The translations under genes and the position numbers were made by a program. From Chitinophaga pinensis (GTDB taxonomy: Bacteria; Bacteroidota; Bacteroidia; SXHM01), in contig CAMAVO010000010.1 in the NCBI GenBank assembly GCA_945861685.1, positions 1 through 34,274 on the forward strand: a DNA stretch of 34,274 bases. The letters are read 5' to 3'. Below the pieces are notes generated by a model that was given only the letters and a program-made list of their open reading frames with translations, did not search any database and was not told the DNA's origin. Positions 1 to 7,796 of this stretch are shown here, one piece after another (within the stretch, counting starts at the first letter, position 1; the number at the start of each line of letters is the position of its first letter).

Positions 1-60
1 CATCAATTAACCGGAAAACTAAACAAACAATGAAAAAACTACTATCACAAAAAATCAAAC

Positions 61-145
61 CCTGTAAACCTATTGCAGGATTAACTTATTATTGTAAACT
101 TATATCAGGATTTAATTACTAAACCGTAAACTTTTTTTAGGACGG
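61..145. repeat. Three imperfect direct repeats, TGTAAAC...CAGGA type
   Basis: Copies begin near 63, 93 and 125. The first two are 30 bp apart, the third 32 bp further on. Each has the form TGTAAAC(C/T)TAT(T)NCAGGATT; copy 3 is degenerate. CCTG and CAGG at the ends of copy 1 can pair, so each unit can form a small hairpin. This looks like an intergenic repeat. The 30-codon ORF that runs through it (30-122) is probably not a gene. Confidence 0.6.
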
Positions 146-283
146 GTCAACCCCCTCCTTGAAGGAAGGCGGGGGAAGACACCCGCGAGTAAACAAACGT
201 TCTATCGATTTACATTTTTGAAATTTAGTGTGATGGCTCTCTGTTCCCCCTCCTTTTTTCAAGGAGGGGGTTAGGGGGTGGTA
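146..283. repeat. Pair of C-rich/G-rich palindromic intergenic repeats
   Basis: Two elements of the CCCCCTCCTT...AAGGAGGGGG type lie at about 149-176 and 245-283. Each is itself near-palindromic. Such elements recur in environmental Bacteroidota genomes and are often near DUF559 gene fragments (recollection, not tested here). An open frame across both copies is explained by the repeats and was not called as a gene. Confidence 0.6.
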
Positions 284-325
284 AAATAGTGCGGCAGAAT
301 AATTTTTTCTTCTTATTTTTACATT

Positions 326-448
326 ATGAATCCTTACCAGCTTCATAATAAGCCTACCCTTAAAGACAAGCGCAAAGAATTACGGAACAATGCAACGCCC
401 GAAGAACAGAGAGGAATCTCATTGTTTCTTAACCCGAATTCAGGTTAA
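326..448 (+). pseudogene. Truncated DUF559-like endonuclease fragment
   Basis: A 40-codon ORF starts at ATG 326 and ends at TAA 446. Residues 10-28, with the core KDKRKELRNNATPEEQ, resemble the N-terminal helix of DUF559 (very-short-patch-repair-like) proteins. Intact members run to about 120 residues and carry the catalytic fold downstream. Here the frame ends right after this motif, so at best it is a remnant. Its 3' end overlaps the convergent E1 gene by a few bases, as if the E1 side of a rearrangement removed the rest. Recognition rests on one short motif. Confidence 0.4.
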
Positions 449-2538
449 TAATCAAACAAACCCTGCATCACCACCGCCACCTTTTCAGCCGATGGAATCA
501 TGGTTTGTTCCAGAACAGAGTTAAGCGGAATTGCCGGTAAATTCTCAGAGCCTATTACTTCAACAGGAGCATCTAAATATTCAAAACAGGTTTTGGATAT
601 GCGTCCTGCAATGCTCTGCGCGAAAGAATTATTTACGGGTTCTTCGGTTACTACTAAACATTTTCCGTGTTTTTTTACCGAGGCATAAATCGTTTCTTCG
701 TCCAATGGATTCAGCGTGCGCAGGTCAATTACTTCTACTTTGCCCGGAAAGTTTTTAGCGGCATTTTTAGCCCAGTAAACACCCATTCCGTAAGTGATTA
801 CAGTAATAGTATTTCCGTTTTGTAATTCTTCTGCTGATGCCTCTAATGCAATGCGTGCCTTGCCAAAGGGGATAATATAATCCTCATCGGGCTCAATGGT
901 TTTGGCATCTTCGGTGCCTTTTATTTTTGACCAGTACAAACCCTTGTGTTCAAGAATAAGAACCGGATTAGGGTCGTAATAAGCTGCCTTCAATAAACCT
1001 TTTAAATCCGCACCGGTGGAAGGATACGCGATTTTTATTCCTTTGATATTTGCCAATACAGATTCTACGCTGGATGAGTGGTAAGGGCCACCGCTTCCGT
1101 AAGCACCAATAGGTACACGGATGATGCAACTTGCCGGCCATTTGCCATTACTCAGATAGCACGAGCGGCTTACTTCTGTAAACAGTTGATTTAAGCCCGG
1201 CCAGATATAATCTGCAAACTGTACTTCAACAATAGGTTTGCAGCCTGCGGCACTCATACCCACGGTACTGCCAATAATAAATGCTTCCTGTATCGGAGTA
1301 TTGAATACTCTGTTATCACCAAACTGTTGTGCAAGCGTAGCTGCTTCACGAAACACTCCGCCTAATCTTCCTCCAACATCTTGTCCGTAAAGCAAACACT
1401 CAGGATGCTTTGCCATCAGCTCGCGGATAGCAAACAAAGCGGAGTCAACCATCACCGTTGGCTGTTTGCCTGCGGGACTGCGTTCTCCTTTTTCTTCGGT
1501 AACAGGGGTAGGGGCAAACTCATGTAAAAACAAATCCGATGGTTGCGGGTCTTCGGCCTGCAGTGCATTTTCAAAATCAGTTTCTACTATCTGCTGTGCG
1601 GTTTTATTCAGTTCGTCCAGTTCATTTTCTGTAACACCAATCTCTGTCAGCTGTTTTCTGAACTTAGGAAAGGGGTCACGCGCTTTATGTTTTGCCAGGT
1701 CTTCTTCACTGCGGTAAAACTCCATGCGCACCCCCGATGTATGGTGATTAAGCAAAGGAACTTTTGCATGAATAAGAAACGGTCTGCGCTCTTTGCGCAT
1801 GAGTTCAATGACTTCTGAAACGGTTTTATAACACTCTATAAAGTCAGTGCCGTCAATGCTGCGCACTTCCAGTCCTTTGAATCCTCTGGCATATTCAGTA
1901 GCATCCATTGCACGTATCTCTTTTGCCGTTGCTGAAATATCCCATTCATTGTCCTGGACTAAATACAATATGGGTAATTTTTTAAGCACTGCCATTTGAA
2001 AAGCTTCGGCTACTTCGCCTTCTGTTATAGAGGCATCACCTAACGAACAAACACTGATTGGTTTTTCTGCTGAAGATTTAATACCCATTAATTCCTGATA
2101 CTGCAATCCCATTGCCACTCCTGTTGCCGGTATAGCCTGCATCCCAGTTGCGGAACTTTGGTGCGGTATCTTAGGCATATCATCACGCTTAAGACTTGGG
2201 TGTGAGTAATAGGTTCTTCCACCTGAAAAAGGGTCATCGCGTTTTGCCAGCAGTTGAAGCATCAGTTCATAAGGCTGCATGCCTATAGCTAACAGAATAG
2301 AATCATCGCGGTAATAAGGCGCAACAAAATCCTGCGGCAATAATTGTAAACCTAATGCAAGTTGTATAGCCTCATGTCCGCGCGAAGTTGCGTGCACATA
2401 TTTGGATGTTACTTTAGAATTCTTCTCGTAAATATCTGACATCGCACGAGCCGTGCACATCAGTTGCCACGCCTTTAACAGCGTGTTTCCCGGCAAAACA
2501 GATCCGGTTTTCTTTTTCTCCGTTACGATTGCAGCCAT
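445..2538 (-). CDS. Fused alpha/beta E1 component of a 2-oxoacid dehydrogenase complex
   Basis: At 697 residues this is E1-alpha (about 1-345) joined to E1-beta (about 370-697) in one chain. The alpha half carries the thiamine diphosphate motif, starting GDAS at 167-170 and closing with DN at 196-197. The usual form is GDG...NN, so both ends are slightly relaxed. The beta half has the transketolase pyrimidine-binding and C-terminal domains (GQDVG near 387, EVIDLRTLNPLD late in the chain). The enzyme decarboxylates a 2-oxoacid and passes the acyl group to a lipoylated E2. Fused E1s of this kind in Bacteroidota are usually annotated as branched-chain 2-oxoacid (2-oxoisovalerate) dehydrogenase; pyruvate or acetoin as substrate cannot be excluded. 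E2 and E3 are not in the window. An enoyl-CoA hydratase homologue lies 142 bp upstream on the same strand, which fits branched-chain amino acid breakdown. Confidence 0.85.
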   Translation of the reverse strand: MAAIVTEKKKTGSVLPGNTLLKAWQLMCTARAMSDIYEKNSKVTSKYVHATSRGHEAIQLALGLQLLPQDFVAPYYRDDSILLAIGMQPYELMLQLLAKRDDPFSGGRTYYSHPSLKRDDMPKIPHQSSATGMQAIPATGVAMGLQYQELMGIKSSAEKPISVCSLGDASITEGEVAEAFQMAVLKKLPILYLVQDNEWDISATAKEIRAMDATEYARGFKGLEVRSIDGTDFIECYKTVSEVIELMRKERRPFLIHAKVPLLNHHTSGVRMEFYRSEEDLAKHKARDPFPKFRKQLTEIGVTENELDELNKTAQQIVETDFENALQAEDPQPSDLFLHEFAPTPVTEEKGERSPAGKQPTVMVDSALFAIRELMAKHPECLLYGQDVGGRLGGVFREAATLAQQFGDNRVFNTPIQEAFIIGSTVGMSAAGCKPIVEVQFADYIWPGLNQLFTEVSRSCYLSNGKWPASCIIRVPIGAYGSGGPYHSSSVESVLANIKGIKIAYPSTGADLKGLLKAAYYDPNPVLILEHKGLYWSKIKGTEDAKTIEPDEDYIIPFGKARIALEASAEELQNGNTITVITYGMGVYWAKNAAKNFPGKVEVIDLRTLNPLDEETIYASVKKHGKCLVVTEEPVNNSFAQSIAGRISKTCFEYLDAPVEVIGSENLPAIPLNSVLEQTMIPSAEKVAVVMQGLFDY

Positions 2539-2680
2539 ACCTTATTTGGATAGGTAATTTATACCGCAATATACGAATAATTCAAATTATTGTTCTTTTA
2601 ATAAAGTAATTCGACAAATAATATATCGTGAAAGACGAGTATTGGAATATAACAGTTGGTTTAAGTGCTTAGCCAATTAA

Positions 2681-3451
2681 TTAACGGCCTCCTGCTTTAA
2701 ATTTACTGATAGCCTCGCGTGTAAAATCCGAAAGCACCAGTCTTCCGCTTATGGCTGCTCTTTCTGCAAGAAGTGTATCCCAGTTCTCTGTTCCTTGCCA
2801 GGCTACTTTTTTTAGTTCTGCCATTGCTTCAGGGCTGCTGAATGAGAGTGTCATGGCCAGCAGTTTTACCGCTTCATCCATTTCTTCAACGGTAGAAAAT
2901 ACTTCGGCATACAATCCTTTTTCTTTTGCCCATGCAGCACTTTCCCATTTAGTAGCATTGATGGAAAGCTGCACGAATGCCGATGTTCCAACCTTGCGCT
3001 CTACCGCAGGACCAACCACAAACGGACCAATACCCACTGCGAGTTCACTTAGCTTTACCGAAGCAGAATCCAAAGCAAACGTATAATCAGCAGCAGAAGC
3101 AATACCAACACCACCGCCCACTGCTTTGCCCTGCACCCGTGCAATTACAAACTTGGGTGCTTTGCGGATAGCATTGATAACAGCTGCAAAACCTGAGAAA
3201 AAATAGTTGCCTGTTTCGGTGTCTTTAATTGAAATCAGTTCGTCAAATGATGCACCGGCACAAAAGGCTTTTTCGCCCAGACTTTTTAATACAATCACTT
3301 TTGCATCGGGGTTGTTTCCTGCTTTGGTAATTTCTTCGGCAAGCTGACGAAGTAAAACACCGGGCAACGAGTTGCTTTGCGGATGAAAAAAGCTGATGGT
3401 GGCTATTCCGTTTTCAGTTGCTGTGCTTACAATTCCTTTTTCTGATGACAT
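2681..3451 (-). CDS. Enoyl-CoA hydratase/isomerase (crotonase) family protein
   Basis: 256 residues, the usual length of a crotonase. The oxyanion-hole segments are CAGASFDEL (64-72) and GKAVGGGVGIASAADY (108-123). The first acid of hydratases (Glu144 of rat crotonase) corresponds to Glu136 in LSELAVG. The second (Glu164) appears to be Gln161 in AFVQLSINAT by hand alignment, so water addition to enoyl-CoA is not assured; an isomerase, lyase or single-acid hydratase (for example the methylglutaconyl-CoA type) is possible. It is encoded in the same direction as the fused E1 gene, so a role in branched-chain acyl-CoA degradation is plausible but unproven. Confidence 0.8.
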   Translation of the reverse strand: MSSEKGIVSTATENGIATISFFHPQSNSLPGVLLRQLAEEITKAGNNPDAKVIVLKSLGEKAFCAGASFDELISIKDTETGNYFFSGFAAVINAIRKAPKFVIARVQGKAVGGGVGIASAADYTFALDSASVKLSELAVGIGPFVVGPAVERKVGTSAFVQLSINATKWESAAWAKEKGLYAEVFSTVEEMDEAVKLLAMTLSFSSPEAMAELKKVAWQGTENWDTLLAERAAISGRLVLSDFTREAISKFKAGGR

Positions 3452-3562
3452 AGCTTATAATTTTATATACTGGCTAAAAGTAGAAGATATTTTTAGTCTA
3501 TAATTGCAAATCTCTCAAAGAACTTATATTTCCTCTTAATAACTTAATCAGTATATTATTTA

Positions 3563-4251
3563 ATGTATAAAATATTCTCTTAACCTTATTATTGCTTGCC
3601 TCACAAATCGGCTATTCACAGGATATCCGTTTTAACGATGAACTGGATAAATTTTGCAGACAGACTAAAAAAGAATTTGCTTCCATTCCGGCAGAAAGAA
3701 GGGCAGTACTCAACCGTATTGCAGAGCAACTCACTAAAAAAAAATACATCGGGTTTACCTGCCACACCAACTCAAGGCGCACTATGCTGCTGCAAACCTG
3801 GGCACAAACAGCATTTATTTATTATGGACTGAATGATAAATTCGCTTTTTCAATAGGCGATACTGTTTCAGAGGTTTATCCTGAAGTAGTGAATGTTCTT
3901 GAGCTATCAGGATTTTATTACACGGCCCTTGAAGAAGTTTCGCCAAAGGGATATGTTATTTATATCGGAAAAGATATTCCCCTTGATTATATGGTATCTA
4001 AATCAGATTTCGGCACCATTGATATTGCTAAAACCGTTGTGGTAAACATTTGTTCTTCGGGCGAACAATCAAGTATTGCTGCAAATACCCCTCACGTAAG
4101 CCTTGGCTACCAAAGCCCGATTGTATTTGAAAAAACTCCGCAGGAAAAACAAAAGTATGAAGAGCTTAACCGGCAGATAGCAATGGAAATGCTTTATTTG
4201 GCAAAGAAAACGAAAGACCATATTCTGGAGCAAAAGAATACCGGAGAATAA
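3563..4251 (+). CDS. Exported LMW protein-tyrosine-phosphatase-like protein, signal peptide out of frame
   Basis: The continuous frame runs from a TTG at 3592 to the TAA at 4251 (219 aa). It contains the low-molecular-weight phosphatase/arsenate-reductase loop C-X5-R as CHTNSRR (Cys57 to Arg63) followed by TMLLQTWAQ, which is typical of Bacteroidota proteins of this group. A Cys-rich ending of arsenate reductases is not evident. The first residues (LASQIGYSQD) look like the end of a signal peptide. The matching start, MYKIFS, is encoded from ATG 3563 but in a frame offset by one base; adding one T near 3580 joins the halves into MYKIFSLTLLLLASQIGYSQ. This is either a real frameshift or a sequencing/assembly error. 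Substrate unknown; export would put it in the periplasm. Confidence 0.65.
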
Positions 4252-4389
4252 TCCGGGATTAAGGCTTATACTTCCTGCCAATTCAATATTTTTACTCAAG
4301 TAACCGTTGTAACTTTTACAGCACTTCCCTTTCAGGACAGGTACCCCCTCTATTAAATACGCTGAGACAAAAACGCTGAACATTAAATC

Positions 4390-4429
4390 TGTTCACAATT
4401 TCTTAACATAGAGTTAAACTGTTCTTAAT
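4390..4429 (+). promoter_or_regulatory. Candidate Pho-box array, four 7-mers at exact 11-bp spacing
   Basis: TGTTCAC (4390), TCTTAAC (4401), AGTTAAA (4412) and TCTTAAT (4423) start exactly 11 bp apart. PhoB-family regulators are known to bind 7-bp repeats with 4-bp spacers, giving the same 11-bp period. A TTTG (4431-4434) and a CACTTTTG (4451-4458), one mismatch pair from the Bacteroidota -7 motif TAnnTTTG, follow directly, so the array sits where an activator would. The downstream operon is a phosphate-uptake operon with its own PhoR-like kinase. Confidence 0.5.
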
Positions 4430-4463
4430 TTTTGAACGGTTTTGATGGCTCACTTTTGCCCCG

Positions 4464-4492
4464 TTTTTAAAATTGCTTAACTATTACCTAAC
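4464..4492 (+). promoter_or_regulatory. Second 11-bp-spaced repeat set next to the porin start
   Basis: GCTTAAC (4475) and ACCTAAC (4486) are 11 bp apart, with a weaker TTTTTAA at 4464. They resemble the 7-mers of the array at 4390-4429 and lie 12-40 bp before the porin ATG. If the promoter is at about 4431-4458 this set would be downstream of the transcription start, so it may be a second operator or chance similarity. Confidence 0.35.
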
Positions 4493-4504
4493 ATTAAAAT
4501 TACA

Positions 4505-5728
4505 ATGAAGAAACAATTACTTTACATTTTGTTAACGTGTTTTGCAGCACTGGCAATTCAATTTGCTGCCTTTGCGCAGGCAAATACTGACACTACAAAA
4601 AAAGAGGAGCCTGCAAAGAAATGGTATGAGTATATCAGCATTCGTGGATATGCGCAGGTAAGGTATAATCGTTTATTGGAAACCAATCCGGATTTAAAGT
4701 GCGAGCAATGTGATAAATCATGGGGCGATGGAGGTGGCTTTTTTGTAAGACGTTTAAGGCTTATAATTTTTGGTCAGGTTCACAAGCAGGTTTATTTTTA
4801 TATACAACCTGACTTTGGCAGTGCCGCAAGTTCAACCGGTCTTAATTTCGGACAAATAAGAGATGCATACTTTGATATTGGAGTAGATAAGAATAATGAA
4901 TTCCGCTTTCGTATCGGACAAAGTAAAGTGCCTTTTGGATTTGAAAACCTTCAATCGAGCCAAAACCGTTTAGCGCTAGACCGTAACGATGCCCTTAACA
5001 GTGCCTTGTCCAATGAGCGCGATATTGGTATTTTCTTTTACTGGGCTCCGAAGAAAATACGTGAACGTTTTTCTATGTTGGTAAAAGACGGTTACAAAGG
5101 TTCGGGTGATTATGGTGTGTTTGGTATTGGTATCTATAACGGACAGGTTGCCAATAAACCTGAACTTAATAAAGAGCCTCACATGGTAGCGCGTTTAACT
5201 TACCCGTTTGTAATAGGCAGCCAGATAATTGAGCCTTCCATCCAGGGTTATTTCGGCAAATATGTAATGGCAGCAGACCAGCTTTCGTCTGGGGTAAAAA
5301 CCAATAACAGCCTTAATTACCTCGACCAGCGTGCAGCTCTTTCATTAGTTCTTTATCCGCGACCATTTGGTATTCAGGCAGAGTATAATATTGGACAAGG
5401 ACCTGAGTTTAATAATACGACTGATTCAATCGATACAAAAAACCTGACGGGCGGATATATTACATTAAACTACATGGCTAAAATCGGTAAACAGTTTATA
5501 TATCCCTTTGCCCGCGCTCAATATTATCAGGGAGGCAAAAAACACGAGAAAGATGCACGCAGCTATACCGTGCACGAATATGAATTTGGTATTGAATGGC
5601 AACCTGTTAAAAATTTCGAGTTCGTAGCCATGTATACTATTTCTGACCGAAGATTTGAAGATTTTTCAAAACAGGATAACAAACAGAGTGGAAGTCTGCT
5701 AAGACTTCAGGCGCAGCTAAATTTCTGA
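4505..5728 (+). CDS. Phosphate-selective porin, OprO/OprP family
   Basis: 407 residues with a clear Sec signal peptide (MKK then a hydrophobic stretch to AFAQA, cleavage near residue 25). The mature part opens with GYAQVRYN (near 50) and continues with the alternating strands of a 16-strand-type barrel, including RIGQSKVPFGFENLQSSQN, typical of OprP-like porins. It ends in phenylalanine (QLNF), the outer-membrane insertion signature. Family members pass phosphate or polyphosphate across the outer membrane. It is first in the operon with DUF47, Pit and PhoR genes and is preceded by the Pho-box-like repeats, which supports phosphate as substrate. Confidence 0.85.
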   Translation: MKKQLLYILLTCFAALAIQFAAFAQANTDTTKKEEPAKKWYEYISIRGYAQVRYNRLLETNPDLKCEQCDKSWGDGGGFFVRRLRLIIFGQVHKQVYFYIQPDFGSAASSTGLNFGQIRDAYFDIGVDKNNEFRFRIGQSKVPFGFENLQSSQNRLALDRNDALNSALSNERDIGIFFYWAPKKIRERFSMLVKDGYKGSGDYGVFGIGIYNGQVANKPELNKEPHMVARLTYPFVIGSQIIEPSIQGYFGKYVMAADQLSSGVKTNNSLNYLDQRAALSLVLYPRPFGIQAEYNIGQGPEFNNTTDSIDTKNLTGGYITLNYMAKIGKQFIYPFARAQYYQGGKKHEKDARSYTVHEYEFGIEWQPVKNFEFVAMYTISDRRFEDFSKQDNKQSGSLLRLQAQLNF

Positions 5729-5803
5729 AAAATTAACATTGCCGTAACATGAGCAATAAGTATTATCTATTCATTTGTACCGAAATTAAACACCACTAAA
5801 ACC

Positions 5804-6445
5804 ATGGCAAACCTTCTTCAATTCTTCATTCCGCAAGACAAAAAATTCTTCCCCCTTTTTGAAAAAGCAACCGACAACCTTTTAGTCATCTCCAACGTGC
5901 TGGTTGAAATGGTAGGTACTTCCAATCTCGAAAAAAGAAGGGAACTGATACGCGAAATTGAAAAACTGGAACACGTTGGCGATGCGGTAACGCACGAAAT
6001 TTTTCACGAGCTGAGTGCAAACTTCATCACCCCGTTTGACCGCGAGGATATTCATGCCCTTGTAACCTCTATTGACGATGTGGTTGATTTTATCCATGGT
6101 TCGGCAAAGCGCATTGAACTCTATGGCATTGTTGAAATGCCTACAGCATTTATAAAACTGTCGGAACTTATTCTTCAGGGTTCAGAGCAATTGAAGATTG
6201 CCGTTTCAGGGTTGAAAGACATCAAAAAGTCAGGAAAAATTCGTGAAGCCTGTGTTAAAATCAACAGCATTGAAAACCATGCCGATGATATTTTTGACAT
6301 GACCATTGCCCGCCTTTTTGAAGAAGAAACCAATGCCATCACCATTATCAAGCACAAAGAAATTCTGTATGCGCTGGAAGAAGCAACCGATAAATGCGAA
6401 GATGCTGCCAACGCCATTGAAAGTATAGTAATTAAATATTCTTAA
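5804..6445 (+). CDS. DUF47 (PhoU-like) phosphate transport accessory protein
   Basis: 213 residues, the normal size of DUF47/Pit-accessory proteins. All-helical, with the family hallmarks EKLEHVGDAVTHEI (about 50-63), TPFDREDIHAL and SIDDVVDFIHG (acid clusters expected to bind metal as in PhoU), and a closing ATDKCEDAANAIESIV. It lies 75 bp after the porin and 9 bp before the Pit gene. Proteins of this family pair with Pit transporters and are thought to control their activity. Cytoplasmic. ATG at 5804 is the only sensible start. Confidence 0.9.
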   Translation: MANLLQFFIPQDKKFFPLFEKATDNLLVISNVLVEMVGTSNLEKRRELIREIEKLEHVGDAVTHEIFHELSANFITPFDREDIHALVTSIDDVVDFIHGSAKRIELYGIVEMPTAFIKLSELILQGSEQLKIAVSGLKDIKKSGKIREACVKINSIENHADDIFDMTIARLFEEETNAITIIKHKEILYALEEATDKCEDAANAIESIVIKYS

Positions 6446-6454
6446 GAATTACAC

Positions 6455-7753
6455 ATGACCATTCTCCTTATTGTCATAGTTCTTGCGCTTGTATTTGACT
6501 ACATCAATGGTTTTCACGATGCTGCCAACTCAATTGCAACAGTTGTATCCACCAAAGTACTTTCGCCTTTTCAGGCGGTAGCATGGGCAGCATTTTTTAA
6601 TGCCATTGTATTGTTTCTTTGTCAGCACAACCTTTTAGGTTTTGAGTTTAAAGTTGCCGATACGGTTGCTAAAATTGTAAAGACCGATGCCATTACCATG
6701 ACCGTAATTCTGTCGGGTCTTATTGCAGCTATTACATGGAATTTACTTACCTGGTGGTTTGGTATTCCTTCCAGTTCATCACACACCTTGATGGGCGGAT
6801 TTGCAGGAGCAGCAATTGCAAAAGCAGGTTTTGGAGTGCTGGCCGATTTGACAAAGATTTACACCACCCTTGCTTTTATTTTTCTTGCCCCCATCATAGG
6901 TATGATTTTAGCCTATTTTATTACGGCACTCATCATGAATCTATTCCGAAATAGTAGTCACGCAAAGTCAGAGAAGTGGTTCAAGCGTTTGCAATTAGTT
7001 TCGTCTGCCGCCTTTAGTTTGGGACACGGTGCAAACGATGCACAAAAAGTAATGGGCATTATTGCTGCTGCCATGATGGTTTTTGCGAACACAGCATCCA
7101 AAGAAGACTATGAACAACACCCATGGACACATGTAAAAACTGTTTATAAAATTGATACAGCTTATTACGCCCTTGATTCAGCTAAGTGCGTGCTTGCAAC
7201 TTTTGACGGCAAAGAAGTGATGATGGCAGAGAAAAGTAACTTTGTTAAAAAAGGAAAAGCAAAAGATAAGAAGTTCATTGCAGTTAAAGGTTCAGACCTT
7301 TCAACCATATCACAGGATGGAAAAGAGTTTTGTGTTGCTCCTCAGGAAGCCTTTGTATCGGTTAGTACACTAAAACCTAAGAAAGACATCGCTGATATTC
7401 CATACTGGGTGCAATATGCCTGCTTTGCAGCAATTGCATTAGGCACACTTTCGGGTGGCTGGCGAATTATTAAAACAATGGGAACACGTATTACTAAAGT
7501 TACTCCTTTAGAAGGTGTAGCCGCAGAAACAGGTGGGGCAGTAACACTTTATCTGAGCCAGTATTTCGGTATTCCGGTAAGCACAACGCACACCATTACC
7601 GGAGCAATTGTTGGGGTAGGAATTACCAAACGTATTTCAGCTGTCCGCTGGGGTGTTACCGTAAGCCTGCTGTGGGCATGGATTTTAACCATTCCTGTTT
7701 CGGGAGGGTTGGCTGCTTTGGTTTATTATATCCTTAGCCCGATACTGGAATAA
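6455..7753 (+). CDS. pit: Inorganic phosphate transporter, Pit family
   Basis: 432 residues. Both inverted copies of the Pit signature are present: DYINGFHDAANSIATVVST at the N-terminus and SLGHGANDAQKVMG near residue 190, and the paired PSSSSHTLMGG and PVSTTHTITGA loops. About ten membrane segments are visible. A hydrophilic, lysine-rich loop of roughly 95 residues (about 215-310) lies between the halves. It imports phosphate, usually as a metal-phosphate complex driven by the proton gradient. It starts 9 bp after DUF47, so the two are almost certainly co-translated. Confidence 0.92.
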   Translation: MTILLIVIVLALVFDYINGFHDAANSIATVVSTKVLSPFQAVAWAAFFNAIVLFLCQHNLLGFEFKVADTVAKIVKTDAITMTVILSGLIAAITWNLLTWWFGIPSSSSHTLMGGFAGAAIAKAGFGVLADLTKIYTTLAFIFLAPIIGMILAYFITALIMNLFRNSSHAKSEKWFKRLQLVSSAAFSLGHGANDAQKVMGIIAAAMMVFANTASKEDYEQHPWTHVKTVYKIDTAYYALDSAKCVLATFDGKEVMMAEKSNFVKKGKAKDKKFIAVKGSDLSTISQDGKEFCVAPQEAFVSVSTLKPKKDIADIPYWVQYACFAAIALGTLSGGWRIIKTMGTRITKVTPLEGVAAETGGAVTLYLSQYFGIPVSTTHTITGAIVGVGITKRISAVRWGVTVSLLWAWILTIPVSGGLAALVYYILSPILE

Positions 7754-7796
7754 CTCCTGTTTTCGTAAGTTAGCTGTCTGAAACACAATCCTGATC

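Noticed and set aside
137-346. 69-aa minus-strand ORF near the window start
   Set aside because: Its sequence is made of the two C-rich palindromic repeats.
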